Below, piece by piece: positions 25,479 to 33,695 of a stretch of 64,000 nucleotides of DNA; the first letter of the stretch is position 1, and each line of letters opens with the position of its first letter. The DNA comes from Burkholderiales bacterium. GTDB lineage: Bacteria > Pseudomonadota > Gammaproteobacteria > Burkholderiales > JAEUOS01. Location: contig JAEUOR010000026.1 in the NCBI GenBank assembly GCA_016790635.1, forward strand, positions 62,001 through 126,000, given 5' to 3'. Under the pieces are notes generated by a model that ran no database searches, was not told the DNA's origin, and was given only the letters and a program-made list of their open reading frames with translations. The translations under genes were made by a program, and so were the position numbers.

Positions 25479-26341
25479 TCGTCATCCTGGGCGCCGCCGG
25501 CCAGACCGGGACCGCCGCGCTGCGACGGCTCAAGGCGATGGGCGTGCCCGCGCGCGCCATGGTGAGTCGTGCCGAGTCGGAGGACAAGGTGCGCTCGGCC
25601 GGCGCCAGCGAGGTGGTGATCGGCAACCTGAGGAGCGCGGCCGACGTGCGCCGCGCGCTCGCAGGCGCGAGCCGCGTCTATCACATCTGCCCGGTGATGA
25701 GCGATGCGGAGATCCCGATCGGGCAGAACGTGATCGCCGCGGCGCGCGCCGAGCGGGTCGATCATCTGGTGTTCCACAGCCTGATCCACGCCCAGGTCGA
25801 CGCCTTGCTGCACCATCGCGACAAGCGCGTCGTCGAGGGGCTGATCATCGAGTCGCTGGTTCCCTACACGTTCCTGCAGCCGACCATGTACATGCAGAAC
25901 ATGTTGTGGGAGTGGGACAACATCACGGGGCGCGGGGTCTACCGGGCGCCCTACTCGGCGGCCGCGCGCATGAGCCTCATCGACCTCGAGGACATCTCCG
26001 CGGTTGCGGCCAAGGTGCTGACCGAACCGGGCTGGGACGGCGGCGGCTTCGAACTGTGCAGCGGCGACAACCTCACGCGCGAGGAGATGGCGGCCACCAT
26101 CGGTCAGGTGCTGGGAAAACCCGTGCGCGCCGAGGCCTATTCGATCGACGAATGGCGGCCGATCGGCGCCAAGACGCGTACCCCGTTCCAGGTCGAGCGC
26201 GTCGCCACCATGTACGCCCACTATGACAAGCACGGCCTGGCGGGAGGCAACGCACGCGTGCTGGCGATGATGCTCGGCCGCACGCCCACCACCTACCGCG
26301 AGTTCGTCGCACGGGTGGCGCGCGAGCGGGGCGCCATTTGA
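25475..26341 (+). CDS. NmrA/TMR-like NAD(P)-binding protein (first copy)
   Basis: 288 residues from the GTG at 25475, which overlaps the cupin gene stop. A Rossmann GAAGQTG motif lies at the very N-terminus, followed by VYHICPVMSD, HLVFHSLIHAQ and FLQPTMYMQNMLWEW. This is the layout of NmrA-like atypical SDRs, which lack the Tyr-Lys catalytic pair and are often redox sensors or reductases. It is similar throughout to the next gene (shared endings around MLGRTPTTYREF and MLGREPTQYEAF), so the two are paralogues from a tandem duplication. Confidence 0.85.
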   Translation: MIVILGAAGQTGTAALRRLKAMGVPARAMVSRAESEDKVRSAGASEVVIGNLRSAADVRRALAGASRVYHICPVMSDAEIPIGQNVIAAARAERVDHLVFHSLIHAQVDALLHHRDKRVVEGLIIESLVPYTFLQPTMYMQNMLWEWDNITGRGVYRAPYSAAARMSLIDLEDISAVAAKVLTEPGWDGGGFELCSGDNLTREEMAATIGQVLGKPVRAEAYSIDEWRPIGAKTRTPFQVERVATMYAHYDKHGLAGGNARVLAMMLGRTPTTYREFVARVARERGAI

Positions 26342-27219
26342 TCGCGATCACCGGCGCCGGCGGCGTCACCGGCCGCGCCTTGATCGCGGCACTCGCGGCG
26401 CGCGGCGCGGCGACCCGCGCGGTCGTCACGCGCGAGGCTTCGGCGGCGACCTTGCGGGCGGCCGGCGCGACCGAGTCCGCGCTGGCCGCCTTCGCCGACC
26501 GCGACGCGCTGACGCGCGCGTTCAACGGCGCCGACACGGTCTTTCACATCCCGCCGCGCATGAAGCCCGAAGAGGTGGCCAACGGACGCAACGTGATCGA
26601 CGCCGCCGTGGCCGCCGGAGTACGGGTGATCGCGCTGCACAGCGTCATCACATCCCAGGTCACGACGATCCAGTTCCACAACCACAAGCGTCAGGTCGAG
26701 GAAATGGCCATGCACTCGGGGCTGCCGTGGCGCATCTTCCAGCCGACCAACTACATGCAGAACGTTGCCTGGAACTGGCAGCGCATGATCGATGCTGGCG
26801 AGTTCGTCTTTCCCTACTCGGCCGACTCGCTCATCTCCTGGCTCGACTTGGACGACTACGCCCAAGCGGTGGCGCGCGTGTTGACCGAGCCCGACTGGGA
26901 CTATGGCGTCTACGAGATGGCGAGCGCCAAGGCGCCGCTGACGCGCCACCAGCTGGCGGCGATCTGGTCGCGCGTCACCGGCCGCGCGATCCGCGCCGTG
27001 GCCATGCCGCTGGATGCGTACATGGCGCTGCCGCACTGGGCCGGACGCGACCCGCGCGAGATGGCGATCCTCCGCACCATGTTCGAGGAGTTCGACACCC
27101 ACGGTGCGCCGGGCGGCAACTGGCGCACGCTGGCCATGATGCTGGGCCGTGAACCGACGCAGTACGAGGCCTTTGCGCGGCGCTTCGCACAGGCGCGCGG
27201 TTTGGCAAGCGTTGACTGA
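26338..27219 (+). CDS. NmrA/TMR-like NAD(P)-binding protein (second copy)
   Basis: 293 residues. Translation probably starts at TTG 26338, overlapping the previous stop as TTGA, because the Rossmann motif (MIAITGAGGVTG) begins immediately. FHIPPRMKPEE, ALHSVITSQ and RIFQPTNYMQNVAWNW parallel the first copy. Retention of both copies in a tightly coupled operon suggests a heterodimer or two successive substrates; this is inference. Confidence 0.85.
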   Translation: MIAITGAGGVTGRALIAALAARGAATRAVVTREASAATLRAAGATESALAAFADRDALTRAFNGADTVFHIPPRMKPEEVANGRNVIDAAVAAGVRVIALHSVITSQVTTIQFHNHKRQVEEMAMHSGLPWRIFQPTNYMQNVAWNWQRMIDAGEFVFPYSADSLISWLDLDDYAQAVARVLTEPDWDYGVYEMASAKAPLTRHQLAAIWSRVTGRAIRAVAMPLDAYMALPHWAGRDPREMAILRTMFEEFDTHGAPGGNWRTLAMMLGREPTQYEAFARRFAQARGLASVD

Positions 27220-27237
27220 AACCAAAGGACAGACGAA

Positions 27238-28212
27238 ATGCAAAGACGCACGTTCGTTCTTGCCGCGCTGGCCGGCACCAGCCTCGCCGCCGGCCGCGTC
27301 GCGGCTCAGTCCTGGCCCGCCAAGCCGGTGCGCGTGGTGATCCCGTTCCCGCCCGGCGGGCCGACCGACAATCTCGCGCGACCCCTGCTTGCGCGCCTGT
27401 CCGAGCGCCTGGGCCAGCAATTCCTCATCGACAACCGCGCCGGCGCCAACGGCAACATCGGCGCCGAGTACGCGGCGCGCTCGGCGCCGGACGGCTACAC
27501 CTTCTTCTGGTCGCCCACCGGCACCATGGCGGTCAACCCGGCGATCTATCCGAAGCTCGGGTTCGACCCGGTCAAGGACTTCGCGCCGGTGAGCCTGATC
27601 GCCGGGGTGGAAGGCATTCTCATCGTCGCCGCCGCCGCGCCCTACAAGACCGTGCGCGAACTCGTCGCCGACGCCAAGGCCAACCCCGGCCGGCTGACCT
27701 TCGCCTCGCCCGGTACAGGCAGCGTGGTGCACCTTTTGGGTGAGCAGCTCAAACACTTGGGCGGCATCGACATCGTGCACGTGCCCTACAAGGGCGTCGC
27801 ACCGGCGATGACCGACCTGATCGGCGGCCAGGTGACGATGATGTTCGATTCGACCGCGTCGGCGCTCAACCAGGCGCGCGCCGGCAAGGTGCGCATGCTG
27901 GCCACCGGCGCCAGGCGCCGCCTGTCGCAGGCCCCGGACCTGCCGACCATGGAGGAAGCGGGCGTGTCCGGCTACGACTCGAGCTCGTTCCACGCGGTCT
28001 ATGCGCCAGCGGCGACGCCGCGCGCGATCGTCGACCGGCTCTCGACCGAAATCGCCGCCGCGCTCAAGACCCCGGAGATCCGCGAGCGCTACAACGCGCT
28101 GGGCAGCGAGCCGGTCGGCAGCACGCCGGAAGCGCTTGCAGCCGCGCTCAAGGAGGCTACGGAGCGCTGGGGCGGGCTGGCGCGGCGCATCAACCTCAAG
28201 GTCGACGGCTAA
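27238..28212 (+). CDS. Bug-family periplasmic substrate-binding protein
   Basis: 324 residues. The signal peptide MQRRTFVLAALAGTSLAAG contains RRTF and is followed by AQSWPAKPVRVVIPFPPGGPTDN. IDNRAGANGNIG and IVHVPYKGVAPAM are family motifs. It begins 18 nt after the second NmrA gene, with an AAAGGA Shine-Dalgarno, and precedes the SDR by 7 nt. It is the first of three Bug genes interleaved with enzymes in this cluster and probably binds a substrate or intermediate of the pathway. Confidence 0.92.
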   Translation: MQRRTFVLAALAGTSLAAGRVAAQSWPAKPVRVVIPFPPGGPTDNLARPLLARLSERLGQQFLIDNRAGANGNIGAEYAARSAPDGYTFFWSPTGTMAVNPAIYPKLGFDPVKDFAPVSLIAGVEGILIVAAAAPYKTVRELVADAKANPGRLTFASPGTGSVVHLLGEQLKHLGGIDIVHVPYKGVAPAMTDLIGGQVTMMFDSTASALNQARAGKVRMLATGARRRLSQAPDLPTMEEAGVSGYDSSSFHAVYAPAATPRAIVDRLSTEIAAALKTPEIRERYNALGSEPVGSTPEALAAALKEATERWGGLARRINLKVDG

Positions 28213-28219
28213 GGGGGCG

Positions 28220-28951
28220 ATGATGGCAATGACGGGTAGCAAGGTGGTCGTGGTCGGCGGCGGCAGCGGCATCGGCCTGGCGGTGGCGAAGGCGGCGGCG
28301 GCGGCCGGCGCGCGGGTGGTGATCGCCGGGCGCGACGCGGGCAAGCTCGCCGCCGCCGCGCGCGAGATCGGCACGAACGTCGCTACCGCGTCGGCCGATG
28401 CGCGCGACGAAGGGCAACTCGCCGCACTCTTCGCGGTGCAGGCGCCGATCGACCACCTGGTGGTCACGGTCGGCCCGGGGTCGACGCGCCAGCGCTACAC
28501 CAGCTTTCTCGAGCAACCGACGACCGATGCGCGGGCGCTGTTCGACAACAAGTTCTGGGCCCAGTACCTGTGCGCCAAGCTGGCGGCGCCGCACATCGCC
28601 AAAGGCGGCTCGATCACGCTCTTCGGCGGCGGCGCCAGCCGCCGGCCGGTCAAGGCGATGGCGGCGCTGGCGGCCGTGCAGGCGGCCATCGAAGGCCTGA
28701 CCCGCGGCATGGCGCTCGACCTGGCGCCGGTGCGCGTCAATGCGGTAGCGCCGGGACGCATCGCCTCGTCCAGCTTTGCCGACATGCCGGACGCGGCGCG
28801 CAAGGAGATGCTCGACAAGTGGGCCGCCGGCCTGCCGGTCGGGCGCATCGGCCTGCCGGAGGATGCCGCCGCGGCGGCGCTGTACCTGATGGGCAACGCG
28901 TACACCACCGGCAACATCCTGTACGTCGACGGTGGTCATTACCTCGCCTGA
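28220..28951 (+). CDS. Atypical short-chain dehydrogenase/reductase lacking the YxxxK motif
   Basis: 243 residues. The cofactor motif GGGSGIG is near the N-terminus and the C-terminal PGRIASSSF and YTTGNILYVDGGHYL are SDR-like. Where the catalytic Tyr-x3-Lys should be, the sequence reads ASRRPVKAMAALAAVQAA, without tyrosine or a correctly spaced lysine. The NNAG loop is also replaced (VVTVGPGSTR). It may be a non-catalytic or divergent member. Two ATG codons (28220, 28223) are possible starts after a GGGGGCG purine stretch. Confidence 0.85.
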   Translation: MMAMTGSKVVVVGGGSGIGLAVAKAAAAAGARVVIAGRDAGKLAAAAREIGTNVATASADARDEGQLAALFAVQAPIDHLVVTVGPGSTRQRYTSFLEQPTTDARALFDNKFWAQYLCAKLAAPHIAKGGSITLFGGGASRRPVKAMAALAAVQAAIEGLTRGMALDLAPVRVNAVAPGRIASSSFADMPDAARKEMLDKWAAGLPVGRIGLPEDAAAAALYLMGNAYTTGNILYVDGGHYLA

Positions 28952-28981
28952 ATTCCGACCATTCAAGAATTGGAGGCTCGC

Positions 28982-29959
28982 ATGATTCGATTCCGTCCAT
29001 TCCGACACGCAGCGCTTGTAGGCGCGCTCCTGGCCTGCCTCGTGTCCGCAGCAGTGGCGCAGGAATTCCCGTCGCGGCCGCTGCGCCTGGTCGTGCCGTG
29101 GCCGGCCGGCGGCGGCCCGGACATTGCCGCGCGCATCGTCGCCGAGCACCTGGGCCAGCGTCTCGGCCGTCCGGTGGTGGTCGACAACCGCGCCGGCGCG
29201 ACCGGGCGCATCGGCACCGAGGCAGTCGCCAAGGGTGAGGCCGATGGCTACACCCTGGCTCTCGCCAACGTCTCGACCCACGTTCTGCCGGTCGCCGGCG
29301 GGCTCAAGCTCGCCTACGACCCGGTGCGCGACTTCGCGCCGGTGGGCCTGATCGGCGGCACACCGGGGCTGCTTGTTGTGCATCCGGGCGTAGCGGCAAA
29401 AAACCTGGCCGAGCTAATCGCGTTGGCCAAGGCCAGCCCGGGCAAGCTCAGCTTCGCCAGTCCCGGTACCGGTTCGGGTTTTCACATCACCGCCGAGATG
29501 TTCCGGGGCGCGGCCGGCATCGACCTGCTGCACGTGCCGTTCAAGGGTGCGGCGCCGGCGTTGACAGAGGTACTGGGCGGGCGCGTGGACATGGTGTTCG
29601 ACCAACAGGGCGCCTTGGCCCAGGTGGCGGCCGGCAAGCTGCGCGCCATCGCGACCACCGGGCCCAAGCGCTGGTCCGCGGCGCCGGACGTGCCGACCCT
29701 GGACGAGGCGGGTCTGAAGGGTTTCGAGGCACTCTCCTGGTTCGGCATCTTCGTGCCGGCGGCGACTCCGGCGCCGGTCGTCGCGCGCCTGTCGCGCGAT
29801 TTGCAAGGCGTGCTCGGCTCGGCGGAGGGGCGCAAGGCGCTGCTCGATCGCGGCGTGGAGCCCATGCCCGGGCCGCCGGAGGATCTGCGCCGCCGCCAGA
29901 GCGGCGACATTGAACGCTGGGGCCGCGCGATCCGCGAAGCGAAGATCGTGATCGAATAG
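28982..29959 (+). CDS. Bug-family periplasmic substrate-binding protein
   Basis: 325 residues from the ATG at 28982, which has a TTGGAGG Shine-Dalgarno; an in-frame TTG 12 nt earlier overlaps that site and is rejected. A signal peptide ends near AVAQ, then EFPSRPLRLVVPWPAGGGPD (PAGG replaces the usual PPGG), VDNRAGATGRIG and LLHVPFKGAAPAL follow. Second Bug gene of the cluster, 30 nt after the SDR. Confidence 0.92.
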   Translation: MIRFRPFRHAALVGALLACLVSAAVAQEFPSRPLRLVVPWPAGGGPDIAARIVAEHLGQRLGRPVVVDNRAGATGRIGTEAVAKGEADGYTLALANVSTHVLPVAGGLKLAYDPVRDFAPVGLIGGTPGLLVVHPGVAAKNLAELIALAKASPGKLSFASPGTGSGFHITAEMFRGAAGIDLLHVPFKGAAPALTEVLGGRVDMVFDQQGALAQVAAGKLRAIATTGPKRWSAAPDVPTLDEAGLKGFEALSWFGIFVPAATPAPVVARLSRDLQGVLGSAEGRKALLDRGVEPMPGPPEDLRRRQSGDIERWGRAIREAKIVIE

Positions 29960-29993
29960 GCGCTTCCGGCTGCGCGCCCGCAAGGAGAAGATC

Positions 29994-30425
29994 GTGACCG
30001 ACAAGCACCCGATCATCGGCACCTGGTCGCTGATCGCCTACTGGTCCCGCTATGACCAGGACGAGCGCTTCTACCCGCTGGGCCGGGATGCGCGCGGCTA
30101 CATCACCTACACCGAGGCGGGCTTCATGATGGGCACCATGCAGCGCGCGGCGCCGCCGAAATTCGCGGTGCCGGACCGCCTGCAGGCGAGCGTCGAGGAG
30201 AAGGTGCGCGCCTTCGACGACTATGTCACCTACTGCGGGCGCTGGGAGGCCGACGGCGAGGACATGATTCATCAAGTCGAGTTGAGCCTCTTGCCCAACT
30301 GGATCGGCGAGAGCCAGCGGCGCCACGCGCGCTGGCACGGTCCCGACCGGGTCGACCTGGTCGGGGAATGGCGCATCGGCGAGCGCCAGCGCGTCGCGGT
30401 CGTGGAATGGGAGAGAGCGACATGA
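29994..30425 (+). CDS. Lipocalin-like domain protein
   Basis: 143 residues from a GTG at 29994 preceded by AAGGAGAAG. The start HPIIGTWSLIAYWSRYDQ and the GYITYTEAGFMMGTM strand pair match the small lipocalin-like family (lipocalin_5) often found in bacterial catabolic operons. No signal peptide is seen. Its stop overlaps the ATG of the next gene (ATGA at 30422-30425). A role in binding a hydrophobic intermediate is plausible but unproven. Confidence 0.8.
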   Translation: MTDKHPIIGTWSLIAYWSRYDQDERFYPLGRDARGYITYTEAGFMMGTMQRAAPPKFAVPDRLQASVEEKVRAFDDYVTYCGRWEADGEDMIHQVELSLLPNWIGESQRRHARWHGPDRVDLVGEWRIGERQRVAVVEWERAT

Positions 30426-31402
30426 AGGCCTGGGTGATCGAGAAAAGCGGCGACGCGGCGCGCATGGTCTGGCAGGAGGTGCCGGACCTCAAGCCGGGCG
30501 AGGGCGAACTCCTGGTGCGCACGCGCGCGGTGGGCTTGAACCGCGCCGACCTGATGTTGAACGCGGGCCACTACGCGCGCATCGCGACGCGCCCGCCGCA
30601 GCCCATCGCCGGACTGGAAGCGGCGGGTGAAATCATCGGCATGGGCGACAAGGTGACCGGCTGGAAGATCGGCGACCGCGTCATGGGCATGCCCTCGGGC
30701 GCCTATGCGGAACAGGTGCTGATCCAGCATCGGCTGGCGGTCCCCGTGCCCGCGAGCCTGGCATGGAGCGCCGCGGCCGCCCTGCCGGTGGCGCTCTTCA
30801 CCGCGCACGACGCGATCGTCACCAACGCCCGGCACCGCGCCGGCGAGTCGGTGTTCGTGCAGGCGGCCTCGAGCGGCGTGGGACTGGCCGCGGTGCAGAT
30901 CGCGCGCGCGCGCGGTGCCAACGTCATCGCCGGCACTGCCAGCCGCGCCAAGCTCGAGCGCCTCGCCGGCTACGGCCTGACCCACGGCATCGACTACGCC
31001 CAAGGCGCCGCCGCCCCGACGGTCATGCGCGCCACCGGAGACCGTGGCGCGGACGTCATCGTCGACATGGTCGGCGCCTCCGCGATCGACGATCACCTGG
31101 CGCTGGCGGCAGTGGGCGCGCGCTGGGTGCAGATCGGACGCATGGGCGGCAACAGCGGTGCGGTCAACCTGAACGAACTGTCGCGCAAGCGCATCTCGCT
31201 CATCGGCGTGACCTTCCGCACCCGCGACGTGTCCGAGTTCGCCGCCGTGGTCGAGTCCGCGTGGCGCGACTTCGGCGCGGCCATTGCGGCCGGGCGTTTT
31301 GCGATGCCGGTCGAGAAGGTGTTCGCCCTGGCCGAGGCCGACCGCGCCCAGGCCACCATGCGCGAGAACCGCCACTTCGGCAAGTTCATCCTCGAGACCT
31401 AG
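30422..31402 (+). CDS. Quinone-oxidoreductase-like MDR family NADPH oxidoreductase
   Basis: 326 residues of a zinc-free medium-chain dehydrogenase/reductase. It starts MKAWVIEKSGD; GLNRADLMLNAGHY and PIAGLEAAGEI are typical, and the nucleotide-binding motif is AASSGVGLAAVQIA. Zinc ligands of alcohol dehydrogenases are absent, consistent with the QOR group that reduces quinones or enoyl ketones. It is translationally coupled to the lipocalin-like gene. Likely a reductive step in the pathway. Confidence 0.9.
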   Translation: MKAWVIEKSGDAARMVWQEVPDLKPGEGELLVRTRAVGLNRADLMLNAGHYARIATRPPQPIAGLEAAGEIIGMGDKVTGWKIGDRVMGMPSGAYAEQVLIQHRLAVPVPASLAWSAAAALPVALFTAHDAIVTNARHRAGESVFVQAASSGVGLAAVQIARARGANVIAGTASRAKLERLAGYGLTHGIDYAQGAAAPTVMRATGDRGADVIVDMVGASAIDDHLALAAVGARWVQIGRMGGNSGAVNLNELSRKRISLIGVTFRTRDVSEFAAVVESAWRDFGAAIAAGRFAMPVEKVFALAEADRAQATMRENRHFGKFILET

Positions 31403-31469
31403 GCGAGCGAGCGACACGGCGCAAGCCGCATCCTGCGCTGCGGCGGGAAGCCGAGCGTATGATCGCCGC

Positions 31470-32738
31470 ATGACCGACACCGCCTTCAGGATGCGCACGG
31501 TCGCGGCGGGCGACGACCCGGCGGACAGCTTCGGCCTCTTCAGCCGCGACGCGGTCTACGACCCCTACCCCTTCTACCAGCGCCTGCGCGAGCGTGAACC
31601 GGTGCACTGGTCGGAGCGTGCCGGCGCCTGGCTCATCACGCGCTACCAGGACGTGTTCGACCTGCAGGGGCGCGCCGACCTGTCGGTGGATCGCACCGAG
31701 ACCCTGTGGTCCTACCTGCCGCGCGCCGGGCGCGAGCGCTTTTCCTCGGTCGTCGCGCACTACACGCGCTGGCTCCTGTACCGCGACGACGCGTACCACG
31801 ATCGCTTGAAGGCGCTCCTCATGCGCGCGCTGACGCCGCGCGCGGTGGAGTTGCTGCGCCCGCGCATCGAACGGCGCGTGACCGAACTGCTCGACGGCCT
31901 CGACGGCCGCGAGCAATTCGACGCCTACCTGGATTTCGCCGCGCGCCTGCCGGTCCTGGTGATGATCGACCTGCTCGGACTGCCGAGCGCGGACGAGTCG
32001 CTGATCCGCCACTGGAGCGACCGCAACTCCAACTTCCTGTTCCAGCCGGTCACGCCCGACTTTGAGGCCATGGGCGCCGAGCAACTGGCCAACCTGGACG
32101 CGCAGGAAGACTACTTCCTGCCCTTGATCCGCGCGCGCCGCGAGCGCCCCGGCGCCGACCTGATCAGCGCCATGGTGCAGGCCGAGGTCGATGGCGAGCG
32201 CCTGACCGACCTGGAAGTGTTCGCCAACTGCAACATGATGGCGGTGGCCGGCGGCGGCACCTCGCGCAGCGCGATTTCCCTGGCTCTCCTGGCCTTGCAG
32301 CGCTTTCCCGACCAGCTGGCGAAGCTTGTCGCCACCCCCGGCCTCATCAACCTGGCCGCCGAGGAGTTCCTGCGCTTCGAGGCGCCGACCCAGCGCGGCA
32401 TCCGCACCGCGCGCGCCGACTTCACGTTGGGCGACAAGCACATCCGCACAGGCGAGGTCCTGCACGTCATGATCGGCGCGGCCAACCGCGATCCGGCCAT
32501 GTTCGCCGATCCGCACTGCCTTGACCTGGTCCGCAACCCGAATCGCCACACCACCCTGGGCCACGGCGTGCACTACTGCCTGGGCGCCAACCTGGCGCGC
32601 ATGGAGTTGCGCCTGGCGGTGGGCGGGTTCGTCAAGCGCCATCCGCGCTACCGGATCGCCACTGATGAGATCGTCTACATGGACCGCACCGCCAGCCGGC
32701 GCCTGACCGCGCTGCCGGTCAGCGTGGACGGACGCTGA
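31470..32738 (+). CDS. Cytochrome P450 with altered I-helix acid position
   Basis: 422 residues, a soluble bacterial P450. The heme-ligand motif LGHGVHYCLG has the thiolate cysteine C370, with leucine where the family usually has phenylalanine. ExxR is E299-FL-R302. The I-helix reads AGGGTS (260-265): the threonine T264 is present, but the acidic residue before it is glycine (G263). That acid/alcohol pair normally assists oxygen activation, so proton delivery may differ. The adjacent reductase (6 nt downstream) is the obvious electron donor. Substrate unknown. Confidence 0.92.
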   Translation: MTDTAFRMRTVAAGDDPADSFGLFSRDAVYDPYPFYQRLREREPVHWSERAGAWLITRYQDVFDLQGRADLSVDRTETLWSYLPRAGRERFSSVVAHYTRWLLYRDDAYHDRLKALLMRALTPRAVELLRPRIERRVTELLDGLDGREQFDAYLDFAARLPVLVMIDLLGLPSADESLIRHWSDRNSNFLFQPVTPDFEAMGAEQLANLDAQEDYFLPLIRARRERPGADLISAMVQAEVDGERLTDLEVFANCNMMAVAGGGTSRSAISLALLALQRFPDQLAKLVATPGLINLAAEEFLRFEAPTQRGIRTARADFTLGDKHIRTGEVLHVMIGAANRDPAMFADPHCLDLVRNPNRHTTLGHGVHYCLGANLARMELRLAVGGFVKRHPRYRIATDEIVYMDRTASRRLTALPVSVDGR

Positions 32739-32744
32739 CCCGCC

Positions 32745-33695
32745 ATGTCGCGGCGCGTGCACCTCGAACCCTTCGGGCGCGCCATCGAGGTGGACGACGG
32801 CGCGACCATCCTCGAATGCGCGCTCATGGAGGGCATCGACTATCCGTTCGCCTGCCAGCAGGGACAGTGCGGGTCGTGCAAGTCCCTGCTGCTCGAAGGC
32901 GAGGTCGAACTGGGCACGCTCTACAACCCTCTGGTGCTGTCACCGCAGGAACGCGCACGCGGACTGATCCTCGCCTGCCAGGCGCAGCCGAAGAGCGACT
33001 GCACGGTCGCGGCGCTGGCGCAGGATGGGCGCATCGTCTATCCGCCGCGCACCCTGGCATGCCGCGTCAGGGAAATCACGACCCCGCTGCCCGGGCGCAG
33101 CGTGGTGACGCTTGCGGTCGAGTCCGGCGGTCCGTTCGGATTCGTCGCCGGCCAGTGCGCGAAGGTCTCGATCGCGGGCGCGCCGGCGCGACGCCTGCCG
33201 ATTGCCAGCCCGCCGCAGGACGAAACCCTGGAGTTCCACTGGATGCACGAGTCACACGCAGCGCCAGCCTGGGGCGCGGGCACGCCCGCCAGCGTCGAAC
33301 TGCCGATGGGCGATGCGGTCCTGCACGACGAGCATCTCGGTCCGATCATCGCCTTGGCCGACCCCGCCGGGCTGGCCACGATGCTGTCGATCCTGCGCGC
33401 CGCGATCAGGCTCGAACTGCCGCAAACCATGCGCCTGTACATCCTGGGCGGGGCCGCGCTGGCTGACTGGCTGCAAGGCGACGCGGCACTCGCTAGCGCC
33501 AGCCGGCGCCTGCGCATTTTCGCGGCGGAAGACGCGGCAACCCTCGTCGCGCGCGCCGTCACGGAGCACGCCGACCTGCCCGCCTGCCGCGCCTACTTGG
33601 CGGGCGCTCTTTCGCTGATCGAGGCCGCCCGTGCACATTTCATCGAACGCGGCCTGGCCCCGGAAAATTTCGTCGCGGAGGAACAATCATGCTGA
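32745..33695 (+). CDS. 2Fe-2S ferredoxin/FAD oxidoreductase, probable P450 reductase
   Basis: 316 residues. An N-terminal plant-type ferredoxin domain has cluster cysteines C37, C42, C45 and C78. A flavin-binding barrel follows (RRLPIASPPQDETLEFHW is the FAD-type RxxS segment) and a weaker NAD-binding domain with AYLAGALSLIEAARAHF, where the normal CGPP is not conserved. The domain order is that of BenC/XylZ-type reductases. Six nt after the P450 and overlapping the next gene by 7 nt, it most likely passes electrons from NAD(P)H to the P450. Confidence 0.88.
   Translation: MSRRVHLEPFGRAIEVDDGATILECALMEGIDYPFACQQGQCGSCKSLLLEGEVELGTLYNPLVLSPQERARGLILACQAQPKSDCTVAALAQDGRIVYPPRTLACRVREITTPLPGRSVVTLAVESGGPFGFVAGQCAKVSIAGAPARRLPIASPPQDETLEFHWMHESHAAPAWGAGTPASVELPMGDAVLHDEHLGPIIALADPAGLATMLSILRAAIRLELPQTMRLYILGGAALADWLQGDAALASASRRLRIFAAEDAATLVARAVTEHADLPACRAYLAGALSLIEAARAHFIERGLAPENFVAEEQSC

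Noticed and set aside
26293..28467. Long minus-strand open frame opposite the NmrA and Bug genes
   Set aside because: It covers three recognisable plus-strand genes and shows no family motif; compositional shadow.
28970..28972. TTG at 28970 as start of the second cluster Bug gene
   Set aside because: The codon is part of the GGAGG ribosome-binding site of the ATG at 28982, which begins the signal peptide.
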